DNA from: Auricularia sp. M13
Lineage: Eukaryota > Basidiomycota > Agaricomycetes > Auriculariales > Auriculariaceae
Assembly: GCA_037042915.1 (NCBI GenBank)
Contig: CM073204.1
Coordinates: 310,001-374,000 of the forward strand
Length of the DNA: 64,000 nucleotides
Direction: 5' to 3'
Under the pieces are notes generated by a model. The model ran no database searches and had not been told where the DNA came from. It saw nothing but the letters and a program-made list of their open reading frames with translations. The position numbers and the translations under genes are program-made. Below, piece after piece: positions 34,826 through 46,358 of this stretch (position 1 is the stretch's first letter; the number at the start of each line of letters is the position of its first letter).

Positions 34826-36405
34826 ACTCTGACTCTGGCTCTCCAATTCCCCCACTGTTCCTTCGCCGACTCGCCTCTCCTGCTATCGTCGCATCACGTC
34901 GCCTTCTTGCCCATGCCGCATGCCTGATTCCCGTCCCCGTTTCGTCCTTCCTCTACAACCCCCCGTCCTATTCTCACGCACACTGTACAGCCGCCCCTTC
35001 CGCCCCCTCCTCCTCCGCTCCTCCGTCCCTCGCGCTCTGTCGCTGTCCTTGTCGTCGCTCAACGCTGTACCGTATCCCGTATCATGACATAGCAACGCGC
35101 TCTTGTCCTCGGTCCACTCAACCCCGTCCCTGCCGCGAGCTTGAAATATCGATCGCCCAGCCCGAGCTTGTTCGCCAGGGAGCAGGGCGCAGGGAACCAG
35201 CCAGGGATAAGGGCCACGCCCTGACTCCGAGGATCATCGCGCGTTTCAGCTGCGAGCTAGCTACATAGCTGCTCCTTCCTTCTCCTTATGTATAGCGGCA
35301 GCTGCTGCTGCGAGGTCGCCGTCCGCGCCAACTGCAGCGTTCGAGGTCGCCGTCCGCAGCTGCGCCCAGCCAGAGCCAGGCAATTAAATGTATGTATTGA
35401 GTGAAGGCAGCTTAACCTTCCACTGTACTGCACGACCTCCGTGGCCGGGACCTCTCATCGATACAGTATCAGAAAGCCTCACTGCGAGGGGAGAGATGGG
35501 AGCAATAGATTCGCACGGCCGTCCCGCTCCAGCAGTCGCAATGCAATGCAAACACAGAACAGCTTACACCTCACAGTCAGGCCTGAGTCAGATCCCACGC
35601 CGAGAGACGGCTCGCCATGCCTGGAGGGGAGCTGTTGGCTGCGAATGGCTGTGACGCTCAGGGCGCTGCGCTGCGCGGTGGGGAGTGCGGCCGAAGAGAA
35701 GCGAAGCTGGCGAAGCGAATCGAAGCGGGATGGATGCGATGATGGTCAGCCACAATCCCAGTGCCCCGGGATCCCGCTCGGGTGCGGTGAGGTTGAGCCC
35801 GACGTTGCGAATCAGGATTCGGATTCGGGGGAGGACGACTGGGCGCGTCATCGCTCGTCTTCCTGCAGCGTCACTGTCAGAGTCTCATGATCACTGGCTT
35901 CCCGCTTGACTTGTATAATACAATTCTGAATTCTGCATTCTGCTCGCAGGCCAGCGTAGTAGCGCAGGATTGCCCAATGCTTCCTTCCTTCCTCTCCTGT
36001 ACAACCCCATCGAGACGGACAGACAGACATACTGATACTGATGCGTCCATCCAGGATACAGGACCGGTGGCGCTGGGATTATTCGCCTGCAATCGACGTC
36101 GGCAGCTCAGAATTACGTTCAATGCAATCTTTGTCGTGGCGAGCCATCACCTCCCTTCATACTTACTGTACTACTTACCCCAGCTGTGCAGCCTACTTCT
36201 TCGGGTACCGTTCGACTGAAGGCCGTCTGATCTCTTCTCACTGCCAGTGGGGTTGCCGTTCAGCTCCCACGATGGGGTGCGGTCGGGAAAAGGGAGAAGT
36301 GAGAAGAAGTGAGGAAAATGACCGCAGCGGACTCGGACAGACGACGATTCACTTGAGTAAATGTGAGTTTCTTCGACGCAAATGGGTGGGCCTGACGCAG
36401 CGAGC
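34826..36405. other. Intergenic region between zinc-finger gene and tRNA
   Basis: The pyrimidine-rich first 300 bp are probably the 3' untranslated region of the zinc-finger gene. No gene is seen in the remainder. CTGCCAGTG occurs at 36241. Confidence 0.5.
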
Positions 36406-36410
36406 AAAAA
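36406..36410 (-). terminator. Pol III terminator of the tRNA gene
   Basis: A run of five T on the minus strand about 20 nt past the tRNA 3' end. Confidence 0.6.
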
Positions 36411-36430
36411 GGAAAATGCATTTCCTAAGA

Positions 36431-36502
36431 TGACCCTGTCTGGATTCGAACCAGAGTTGAAGGAATCAGAATCCTCCGTGATAACCCCTACACTACAGAG
36501 CC
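36431..36502 (-). tRNA. tRNA-Gln (anticodon CUG)
   Basis: 72 nt without an intron fold into a full cloverleaf. The acceptor stem GGCTCTG pairs with CAGGGTC (two G-U pairs) and the discriminator is A. The anticodon stem GAGGA/TCCTT carries the loop TTCTGAT (anticodon CTG). The T arm TCTGG/CCAGA carries the loop TTCGAAT, the B box. The D-arm region (GTGTAGGGGTTATCAC) gives the A box. CCA is not encoded, as expected for a nuclear gene. Confidence 0.93.
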
Positions 36503-37154
36503 TTGTTTCCCCTCTCCTCCCCCAGGTTTATATTCAGCTTTTGCTTGAGACCTCTCATGTTCTCTGTTACTTCTGTAATGATTTTTTCACTTATAGAAAG
36601 AAAGTTACCAGTACTGTACTGTACCATGCATGATGCTGCATGATTCGATTTAGAGCCTGAATTTGTCATGTAACTTACTAAGTACCTCCTCGATAATATC
36701 TCAAAGGCTTGGCACTTGGCAATACGGACGGAAAAGTGGATGCTGTGCAGCAGCAGCTGCTGCAGTGCAGATCCACCATCACGCGCGCGTCGCTCCGCGG
36801 ACAACTTCAAGTTCTTCTCGTCGCCGCCTCGCGCACCCCATGAGGCAGCTCTGCAGCACGCAGCACTACATCAAGTTAGAGTACCATACTTACTGCAACA
36901 CAACACGCTCCAATGGCAGGAAAATCCCGGAGTAAAATTTCGGCCGTGCGTCTTGACGCTGTGCTTGGAACTGAAGGCGGTGGACGGCGGCGCGCAAAAT
37001 CTTGCAGTAAGGAAGCCCGCAGTCGCCGCTGCTGCACAGCCGTCGGCGCGCCCTGACACATAAAGGGCGCGACGGGCGCGCTTGTCTCGCTTGCATTCCT
37101 CCTCCTTTTTTTCCACCGTTCCCCGCCCCCAGCTTTTCACGTCTACGAGCTACG
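36503..37154. other. Intergenic, upstream region of the small membrane protein gene
   Basis: No gene seen. TA-CTG-TA words cluster near 36612. The sequence just before 37155 is pyrimidine-rich, with a weak TATA-like ACATAAAGG near 37058. Confidence 0.5.
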
Positions 37155-38142
37155 ATGTCGCGCACGCGCACGTTCTGCTGCTGTCTCCCCGTCCGCCTCG
37201 GCGTGTTCGTCATGTCGTTTTTGCAGCTCATCTTCAGTGCGTGCTTGAAAATTCTGCATCGATGTTTTTTTTCTTCCTTTGCTGACGGAACCATTAATAT
37301 TACATAGGCGGTGCTGCTGCTGGCTTGATATGGTACACCGTCATCCGTACGTCTCACCTCAGCTCTTTTTGCCTGTGGAAGCTCCGAGCTCAGATCCTCT
37401 GTTCGCAGATGAAAACGTCCACGGCGCGACGCGCACGGCGTTCATTGTGATCGGCAGCGTCGAGTCTCTCATGGCCGCCGCCGCGTTCTTCGGGTGCGCA
37501 TCCCCCCTCCTCTTCCCAAACGCGCGCTGACATGCCATGCCCGCAGGTTTATCGGCGCGATCTCGCGGAGCCGCGGGCTGGTGGCGATCTACTCGACGGT
37601 GCTCTACATCCTGCTCGTGGCGTCCGCCGCGGCCGGCGCGTACTTCCTGTACATGCTCTACCGCCACGGCGGCGCGGAGCTCTCGGACGCGTGCCAGCGC
37701 GAGCTCGCGAAGATCCCCGACGCGCCCCAGGTCGGCGACGTGAAGGTCAACACGGACGACATCAAGGACGATGTGTGCGACGGCCTCACGAAGGGCGCTA
37801 AGTGGGCGTACCCCGTCACCTTGGGTATCTCGTTGCTCGTGCAGCTCTGTACGTGCTGGGAACCCTTCTTGCGCAGCTCTACGTAGGAAGCTGACCAGCG
37901 GTTGTTCGCAATCCTGTGCAGATGGCGCGTACATCGTGTCGAGCTACGTCGGCCAGCTCAGCGACGAGCAGGCGTTCCGCAGCGTCGAGCGCGACTGGCA
38001 GGGCACCGCCCCGCCCAAGTCGTACTACGCGCACCAGCCGCTCCCCGTCGAGCAGAACCAGTCGCTGCTCCACCCCACGACACAGTACCCCTACGCCGAC
38101 CCCGCGCACTCCTTCGGCGCCCAGAAGAAGGAAATCGTCTGA
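37155..38142 (+). CDS. Small multi-pass membrane protein, uncharacterised
   Basis: Five exons (37155-37236, 37308-37346, 37409-37493, 37547-37848, 37922-38142) encode 242 residues. The N terminus MSRTRTFCCCLPVRLGVF has a cysteine cluster before the first helix (possible palmitoylation). Hydrophobic segments follow at about 15-40, 50-75 (FIVIGSVESLMAAAAFFG), 80-110 (LVAIYSTVLYILLVASAAAGAYFL) and about 155-178, so four helices are likely. A polar loop with several Asp/Lys residues separates helices 3 and 4, and a Pro/Tyr/Gln-rich cytosolic tail ends the protein. The arrangement is conserved among basidiomycete hypothetical proteins and recalls tetraspan proteins, but no defined function can be given. 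All introns are GT-AG and keep frame. Confidence 0.85.
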
Positions 38143-41100
38143 GGGCTCGGCGACATCGAACCATTGCTCGTTCACCTGTATTCTAGCCTGAGGGCGGCGA
38201 TTTTCCTACGACGACCCGGACACTTTTACTAGCTAGTACTTACTGACAACTCTTACGTGTTCTTCGCATAGACTACATACTACATACCACAACACCATGC
38301 ATACATCCTGCTTCTTGCAATCGACAGGCTGAGGAACGCGATGCTCGCGCGTCAGATGACCGAGGTCGACCAGCGCGCTGAGCTGCCGACGTGGCAGTTG
38401 CGCTGTCTGCCGCGGACTTCTAGAGTCCTCCTGCGAGCATTCTACACACTTGAAACGTCCAATGCTCGCGTTGGAAACCTCTGCTCGCGGTGGCTGGCGA
38501 TCGCTGGTGATGATATGCAGGAACGCTGTCGACCGCGCCTCCTGACCGGCGGCCTTCAGCTCCCGCATCCGAGCGTTCGGCGTGCGCTGGGTCACCAAGG
38601 TAACTCGACACTGTATTGGGCGGATGCATGCCGTTTGCAGTTGCCCAATAAGAGACGAGAGACAGGCCGGATCGTCGTAGTGAATGCGACTCTGGAGGAC
38701 GACCGTGGCAAAGACGCCCGGCGCTGCAGGGTCCCTGTCTCCGAGGCTCCACTCGCAGAACCAGAACCAGAACCAGGGCAGACGTGTGGCGCGCGTTATA
38801 CATTCTCCGTTTGCGCGCTGCGGTCCTTCGGTGTTGCTGTCCCCTGAGAGCCCAAGTTGGCACTGGCAGCCTGTGTTGTTTGACCGTCGAACGTCCAATG
38901 AATGAATGTTGAACGCCCGTCCGTCCCATCGTGAATCGCGACAGCGAATCTGCACTTTGACTCGTCGGAGCTGCTATACCGTTTCTTGCTCATTGAATGT
39001 TGCGGTGGACAGTGGCAGCTGCACTTCTACCGCTCCCGGGCCCGGTCAGGGTGCTCCCCGGCATCGTCGTCGCAATTCGCTGCCCTTCTGGGATTCTGGA
39101 ACAGCGCCGCGCTATCGTCGCTCCGTCGACCGTCGAATAGAGAAGACATCCTTATTTCCTTCGCCGTAACGCACTCGGCACTGCTGCCAGTCGCAATTCG
39201 CATGTGGAGGGAGTGCTTTAGATACCTCGCGCGAGTCCTCCCAACAACAAATATTACGTAACCGTATTGTTCGAAGAAACGTCGAAGAGCTGTCCGATCA
39301 GAAGGGTCCGCGTCTCGTCAAAGTGTTGGCACAGGGGTCTGCGGAGACGCAACACCTTGTGCGTGCATGCAGTCCATTGGATTTTCTCACGCTCTGACAG
39401 CCGGATCAGCTTGGAATACAATTGGTAGCGAGCTAAACGAGCTAATCCATTGAGAACCGGCATGTGCAACTTCCAGGTGTCGTGCGAGTGCCGCGACCTC
39501 CGCAGAGACGACCCCCGCCGTCCTCTCAGTCCACTGGATCTGCAGGCAGCTCTTTTGTGGGATCGATAGCGGAACGAGTTGAGCAATCGGTTGATGATAC
39601 CGGGGCGCTCAGCCATACGGATAATCTCCGCTGTGACGGCCAAAGAGGGTTGGATGGCTACCCCCACTGTCAGCCACGGCCGCCAAAGCCAGCGGAGTGT
39701 GGTCAGAGCACCCACGCCTGTGATAGTCCACCGGGACGACCGTGAGCGGGCTGTGCTCGTCAAGCTGCCCCAAGGCGAACGCGTCGGCGTGTCCCCTCCC
39801 GTGCGCGGGATGCAAATAGGAAAAGCGGGAGTTCAGATTCCCGCTCTAAGCTCCGCAACGCTTATTCACTCGAGACATCTGGGGAGTCGTCGTCGCCATG
39901 CCTTTGCCACGCGCAGAACCCTAGTGCTCATAGGGCCCTATACTGGATACGCTCCCGCACGCGCGTCGGTTCGCTCCACGGCTCCACGCCCTCCACGGAG
40001 CTCGCCCTTCTCGCCTTCTCGCTCAAGGTTCGACACGTGTAGAACGCAGAGGCGTTGCTTTCAGAAGGGCCCTCCCATCATCAATATCATTCCCGCGAAC
40101 ACATCACACGCCAGTAAGAGGAGGCCGGCGCCATGCTCAGCGTCGGCACTCCCAGACACCCGTAATATTCTCCTGACAGAACCCAGAAGCTCACGGGACA
40201 CCCCGCGTGTGGAATATCCTCGTATGCCCCTGCGCAGGATGCTCCGCCACGGCCATTGGGCATTAATGGTTTTCCCGCACAACTGGGACGGACGGTATCG
40301 GGAGGATTAGCCAGCCGTCGGGTTACATAGGGCGAGGTACGTTACTTCCAGCAATGGCAAGTGACAGTCAAATAACAACGGCGTCTGTCACCCCGCGTTC
40401 GATTGCAGCTGCCAGGCCCCTTGCCCTCAGGACGGGCGCGTCGAGCGCGCGAGGAGGATCGTGCGGCTAGGTCGCGTCCGTCGCCGTTCATTGCAAGTCA
40501 AGTAAGGCCTAATGCCGGCCAGCGTGCGGCCAGTGGCAGGTCGGGCGGGGAGGCTAGCAGGAGAGATGAATTTGGCGACGTTCCAGAAGGATGCATGATG
40601 GAGATCTCGCACCGCGTAGCTATTGGCTGCCCGTGACGAGCTTGGGGGACAGGCTTCCGGAGCTGCGAGTCGTGAGCCGCGAATGACATGCCTATGAGAG
40701 TACTCAGAACAAACACACGGCGAGGCAGAACCTCTCGCGGGAGCGCGCGTGCAGTGAGATAGAGAATAGCGCGAGCTGCCAAGACCTCGAGAAACGCCAT
40801 TCAGACCGTCAGGCCGAGCCGGTGTTTACAGGAACGAGGAGGATGAGCGGCATGACGTAGATATGAGTGGCATGGCGGAATGGCGGATGCACTGTGTTTC
40901 GCGCGTCCTTGCAGAGAGAAACGGCAATCCGATGGCATTGGCTCCCGCCCGCGGCTTTTCCGGCCTGTTGCGTCAGGAAAGAGCGTCAGCGCAGATTCAT
41001 GTTCGGTTCCGACAAATGAGCTTCAGAACGGAAATGACGGGACGGCAGCAGCATGAGAAGGCTCGCGAGATCGCCGATTGCGATGCGACGATGCGCATGG

Positions 41101-42606
41101 CCTGCGCAGTTCGCAGTGGGAACGCAGGAACCTTTCTGAAAGGTGTCCGAGGTCCAAAGGCCCATACTGATCACCTGCCTCGCATGCGAAGACCCAAAAA
41201 TTGTGCTAAAATCTCGAGTGACCAAATAAGAACTCACGCAATGCATGCGAGGGATGAAACCAGGGTTCCAGCGTCAAGATCTCGTCCTTAAACTTGATAA
41301 ATATTTCGCGCGTTTGTCCTGTGCCTGCGCGCTGAATATGCAGATTTGATCGAAAATAACAGAACATATGCATACCTAGCGGGAGCGGTGGAGAGACGGC
41401 ACCTCCGCCGACCAGACATGTTGGGCGGACCCTCAGCAGACCAACCATATCAGTAAGGGATTCAGACATAATGGACGAAGTTCAGAAGCAAACCCTGTCT
41501 AGAAAAAGCCATCATCTAAGAGCGGATGCGAACAACCCCAATAAGGTGTAGACGGTAATTGTGCCGAACCAGGACGACCACAACTTGAAGTGCGTCAAGA
41601 GAGACAAAAATACCACGGGCGCGGATAGACGGGATAAGCTGCAGCCGGGGCCATGAGTGATTGCATGGGCAACTACGTCGATGTATGACAATTTTCGGGA
41701 GTCCAGGCAGAAGGGCACTGGCACGTCGGGCCGGCACAGATTGCCAGCGGGAGTTCAGCAGACAACTAGGCTTTGCCACCCGTCTCGGTTGTGAAGCTCG
41801 ACGCGGCGCCTCGAACGCGTGGCCAGGCGACATTCTTATCCATATACTTAACGACGCTGAGGCACTGTGGCGCAGGCGCGGGCGGACGGGGACAGAAGGC
41901 TACTGTTGCTGTCCCAGATCAGATCAAAAGTCGGAAGCCCAGCAGGAACGATGCAATGGAGACTTCGCGGATGCTGTCCCGCCCATATTTGCGATTTCGT
42001 GGCTAGCAAGCCCGGCACGCATAATAGCCCTGTTCCAGCCTGGATGCAGCAAACACGAGATAATGCGAGTGACACAGCGAGCTTCACGGCAATGTCGGCG
42101 AGAGAGAGCTGCGGCGAGGTTGCCCAGATCCCATCGCGCAGATGCGCAGACACCGTCCAACTGCTGGCGATGAGCTGTATTGCATTGCGCCCTGTGTTGA
42201 GTCCAAGAACGCGAGGAAGCGGAGAACAGGTTCCACGACGGAAAGAAGCTCGTGCGTGGCGTGTCCCCGGAGCGTACGCGTGTCAAGCATTCGGTTGTCC
42301 AGGCCTATCATCGCATTTGGACAAGGATGGGCGTAGCAGCGCTCTTGACAGATATCCGCGAGCGCGTGTGAACGTGTCGTCAAACTCGACGGGGCTTTTG
42401 GGCGTCGCGTGCACCAGGGAGCGTGAGACAGAGCTGGGATAGTCATTGGGGTCGTGGAGAATATTCGAGAATGAACTGGGTGCGCTCAGCGAGTCAGAGT
42501 CCCAAAGCGGAGCATCCAGATGAGGATGGTCGGGACGAGCGGAACATGGCCATTTGCACCCGCCTCCGCCACTCTGACCCGACCTCCAACTTGCGCGCCG
42601 GCTACG
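38143..42606. other. 4.5-kb region without a supportable gene
   Basis: Several frames of 100-240 codons exist on both strands but none resembles a known family. On the minus strand 41469-40986 there are frames separated by intron-like GT-AG segments, and 42153-41848 has a hydrophobic frame; these may be remnants of a membrane-protein gene or chance. CACTGGCAG occurs at 38861. Confidence 0.5.
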
Positions 42607-43681
42607 ATGTCTGATGCTCCAGTGGCGATATTCAAGCGAGGCAAGGGCCGCCCAGCGACTGCGCGCAAGCGGTCTGCGTCGCCCAGCGCTTCCGGCGCGG
42701 TCGTGCCAGCCGTTTCCGAGGCGGCCTCCAGCGCCGTCGTAATGCCAACGAAGAAAGCGGCCAACCTGCTTCTCGCGAGCGGCACAAAGCGCACAGCGTC
42801 GGAGCGCGAGCTGCAGGAGGACCCAGTCGACGTGCACTGGGCGGCGTCGGGCGTGCAGTCCGTGTCGTCCAGCGCGCGCGAGATCCTGGACGGCGACGAG
42901 GCCGAGGAAATGCTCGCCAAGCGCCAGCGCGTCAAGGGCCCCGGCGAGGACGAGGAGTATGCTGACGACGGCCTGTACCACGGCGTGAAGGCGTACGGCA
43001 ACAAGATTAAGAAGCAGCAAGAGGTGCCGAAGACGATGCGGGTGGGGCCTGTCCGCATGAACAACAGCACCATACGCACGGCCACTATCGTCGACTACCA
43101 GCCAGACGTATGTAAGGACTATAAAGGTGCGTTATTTCTTGTAATTCATTATCTGCCTGAGCTGACAATTGCTCCAGAAACCGGATATTGTGGTTTCGGC
43201 GACAGCTGCAAATTCTTGCACGACCGAGGAACCTGTAAGTCGCCGTTTGTTTCAGACTTCATTCCTGCTCACAGATATTTCAGACTTGTCCGGTTGGCAG
43301 ATCGACAAGAAATGGGACGAAATGCAGCGTAAATTGAAGACAGGCGGAGGCCCTGGTGGCGAGTCATCGTCTGACAGCGACTCGGACGAGGACATTCCTT
43401 TCGCCTGTCTCATCTGCCGCAAGCCCTACACGGATCCCGTCGTCACGCGCTGTGGCCATTACTTCTGTTCGGCGTGCGCAATCAAACGCTTTGCGAAGAC
43501 ACCGAAGTGTCTAGCATGCAGCGCGCCGACGAACGGCATATTTAATCGCGCAGAAAAGGTTATAGAGAAGATGCGCAAGGCGAAAGAGGCCAACGCCGAA
43601 GCTGGAGACGACGATGACGACAAAGAGGGAGGAGTCGCCGTCGAAGGATTGGACGCTGCCAGTGGGGACGATGACGATTGA
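42607..43681 (+). CDS. CWC24: Pre-mRNA-splicing factor Cwc24 / RNF113 family
   Basis: Spliceosome-associated protein that acts before the first catalytic step. Exons 42607-43126, 43178-43234 and 43284-43681 give 324 residues. It has the diagnostic order of domains: a disordered Lys/Ser-rich N terminus, a CCCH zinc finger at residues 169-188 (C-X8-C-X5-C-X3-H, across the first splice junction), the linker SGWQIDKKWDEMQ, and a C3HC4 RING finger at about 234-272 (CLICRKPYTDPVVTRCGHYFCSACA). It ends in an acidic tail. The tail contains the word CTGCCAGTGGGG at 43656, which adds two codons in frame and may be one of the micro-insertions described in the findings. Stand-alone gene; no operon-like context. 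Confidence 0.95.
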
Positions 43682-44490
43682 TTTCCTGTTGACTGCAACA
43701 TATTATTCGCTCACACTGCCTTGTAGATTTTATCATCGCCTGTAATGCATAGTCATTCGGACCCAACGGACGAACATTTGACCTCCTTGGCTTGGACAAG
43801 AAATACCTTTGCGTTCTGATCTTTGCTTCAAGGGGACGACCTGCCCCTGGACGTCATCACCACAGCGGACTTTGCTCGTGTGCGACACCTAAAAGCTTAC
43901 GAGCCGATGCGCAGACGATGGTATGAAGTAGAAACCTGTCGACTTGTGGCCGTCCCGTCAAAGGACGTTTGGGTCGAACTTTGCCGCGCCCTCTTTACTA
44001 CTTACCTTCATAGCGCTCCCTCGACTCGACCTTGAATGCTATTGCGTTATCCTAGTGGGTTGATAGGCATGAAGATCGTCATGCCCATTCAGAATGATCT
44101 TATTGGGCGCAGTAAAACGCTCCAGTCTTTCCTCGAACCTGGAAGTGTGTCTCGACGCTGATTCCACAGCATTCTCCATACCGATTTGACACTGCATCCG
44201 CGCCCCTCGTGCTCTTGAAAGCTCTCGTTCGCAGGGTCTTGCAGAAGCTTTGAAGCATTCCTAGTTACACCGGAAGCAAATCTGACGTGGATCAAACAAT
44301 TTGTTTGACCTTCGAACAAACTCACGTCCATCATTTTCCAGTTCCCCGAGTGACAGGACGCTGGAAAGTGCATTTCATTCGACGATCTCGCAAGAAAAAC
44401 ACTTACAGCCCTCGATTAATTGCCATTGGCCTGGCTCGGAGCACGTGCTTCTGGCGTCATGTGGCAGCATTCCAGGTCCCAATCCCCGCA
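43682..44490. other. Intergenic region
   Basis: No gene seen; a 70-codon frame at 43823-44035 has no ATG start and no recognisable motif. Confidence 0.5.
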
Positions 44491-44528
44491 CCCGCCTCTC
44501 TCTCTCTCCCCGCATCACCACATCCGCC
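44491..44528 (+). promoter_or_regulatory. CT-rich leader of the dioxygenase gene
   Basis: A (CT)n-rich tract lies immediately before the start codon at 44532, comparable with the leader of the oxidase gene at 22767. Confidence 0.35.
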
Positions 44529-44531
44529 GGC

Positions 44532-46026
44532 ATGTCGACCGACTTCCAAGCGATACCCATCCTTGAATACTCACTCTTATCGAGCGACCGCAGCGCGTTC
44601 CTCGCGCAGCTGCGGCACGCGCTCGTGCACGTCGGCTTCCTCTACCTGCGCGGCGCACCGATCGACGCCGCGCCCGTCGTCGCGCAGATCCCGCGCGTCT
44701 TCGCGCTCCCGCAGGCGCGTAAAGATGCCCTATCCATGCGGAATAGCGAACATTTCTTGGGGTATACGTCGCTGGGCACGGAGTTCACGCGTGGGGCGCG
44801 GGATATGCGCGAGCAGTTCGATTTGGCGACGCCGTATGAGAATCGGTGGCGCGAGGGCGACCCGGAGTATTTGAAGTTGTGGGGGAAGTCGCAGGTGCGT
44901 CCATACTTTTTCTTCGAAGATGTTTGCTCTGCTGAACCTTGGCGCCCGTATCGCAGTGGCCGACAGAGGAGGAGTTGCCGGGATTCAGGACCGTCGTTGA
45001 GGGCTTCTTCGCCCAGTTCGACGAGCTCGCGCATGACTTCACGGGGTTGGTCAGCGAGGCGCTCGGGCTCCCTGCGGACGCGCTGTATGAATTCTTCGAG
45101 CCTCCGGGCGAGATGCAGCATCGTGGCAAGGTAAAATCCCGTCGCATTTTGTCCGGCCTGGGAATGTTCACTGAAACTCGTATCGCATCAGATCATCAAG
45201 TATCCTGAGGTTCGCGAAGGGCAGAGCGACCAGGGAGTCGGGCCGCATTACGATTCGGGGTTCCTCACATTTGTGCGTATCCGGGAGCTTGCTATGGACT
45301 GTGACGGGAAGTGAACAACCTTCATGTGTGCTCAGCTCCTGCAAGCCTCTCCGGAACACCGCGGCCTCCAGGTTCAAAACGTTGCAGGCGAGTGGATCGA
45401 CGTCCCGCCCCTGCCGAACACTTTCGTGGTGAACATCGGGAAAGGCACGTTCTTTCCACCTTGTTTGGGGCAGCACGGCTAATCAATGAATAGGTTTGGA
45501 GGCTCTGACGTCCGGAGTTGCGGTCGCCACGTCGCATCGCGTTCTCTCCCCACAACCAGGCAAGGGCCCGCGGTACTCGATACCGTTCTTCCAGATGATC
45601 GCGCAGCGCGTCGTCCTCGGCGAGGCGGCGGCCAGCCTTCTTGAGAAGTGTTCGTTTCTCTCCTTGAACAGTGTCAAACATTTCAAACTGACACCCCCCA
45701 GTCCCACCTGAGATTCTCGCGGAACGAGATCAACGTGGCAAAGCCAGGACTGACTGTGCGTTCCTTTTCTATCGTTGCAAACGAATGGACACTGACGACG
45801 AACTCTGACGCAGCTGTCAACTACACTGAGTACGGTGTCCTTCCGGCGGGACAGGTCGCGCTCATTGGACGCGTGAAGTACGTGCCTACTGATCGTAATT
45901 GATTTGACCTCTTGGCTGACCAAGTCAATGTGCAGGAGTCATCCCGATGTCGCCGAAATTCACTATCCAAGCCTCTTCAGAGAATTATTCCCGCAGGGCA
46001 TACCTGCTCATGTCAGCGCCTACTAG
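44532..46026 (+). CDS. 2-oxoglutarate/Fe(II)-dependent dioxygenase, isopenicillin N synthase-like
   Basis: Non-haem iron oxygenase of the DIOX_N plus 2OG-FeII_Oxy type, 363 residues. Eight exons: 44532-44894, 44957-45130, 45192-45272, 45336-45444, 45494-45649, 45702-45755, 45814-45877, 45936-46026. The N-terminal DIOX_N region contains LRHALVHVGFLYLRG. The iron triad is visible as His198 and Asp200 (PHYDSG) with distal His257 (TSHRVL); the 2-oxoglutarate carboxylate site is Arg269 and Ser271 (PRYSIPFF). All joins keep frame. The fourth intron (45445-45493) starts with GC instead of GT. The protein lacks obvious targeting signals, so it is probably cytosolic. The substrate cannot be deduced, and neighbours give no pathway clue. 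Confidence 0.92.
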
Positions 46027-46358
46027 GCCACAACTGTAATGATAGAAACATCTGTATTTGATAAGTACCCACCCGGTGTATCGTGCAGCAGGAGTAGAGG
46101 GGTGAGCAAGAGGTCACGACTCATATTTTGAAGTAAAAGGGATCAAAAGTTTGCATACAGAGTGCTCTATGGCGCGGAGTATGTTCCAAGGTATTCGAAC
46201 TGAGAAACATTGGGACAGCTTGCAAGAAGGACCTCGGCTGAGTCGGATTTAGCGCTTGCTAATTACATACCATCCCGGTTCCGCCCTGGCACGGCTGTGA
46301 AAGCAGCGCAGATCCCGCGCAACTCTTGTCTCCTGCTCTCATCGTCCTGCATGCTTAG
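46027..46358. other. Intergenic region
   Basis: No gene seen; it contains the 3' flank of the dioxygenase and the upstream region of the next gene. Confidence 0.5.

Noticed and set aside
34258-35268. 336-codon plus-strand frame overlapping the zinc-finger gene
   Set aside because: Ala/Arg/Pro-rich out-of-frame reading of the CAG/CAC repeats; the zinc fingers are in the other frame.
39579-40310. 243-codon plus-strand frame
   Set aside because: No recognisable motif, Arg/Ser/Pro-rich, no supporting splice signals or homologue that I can recognise.
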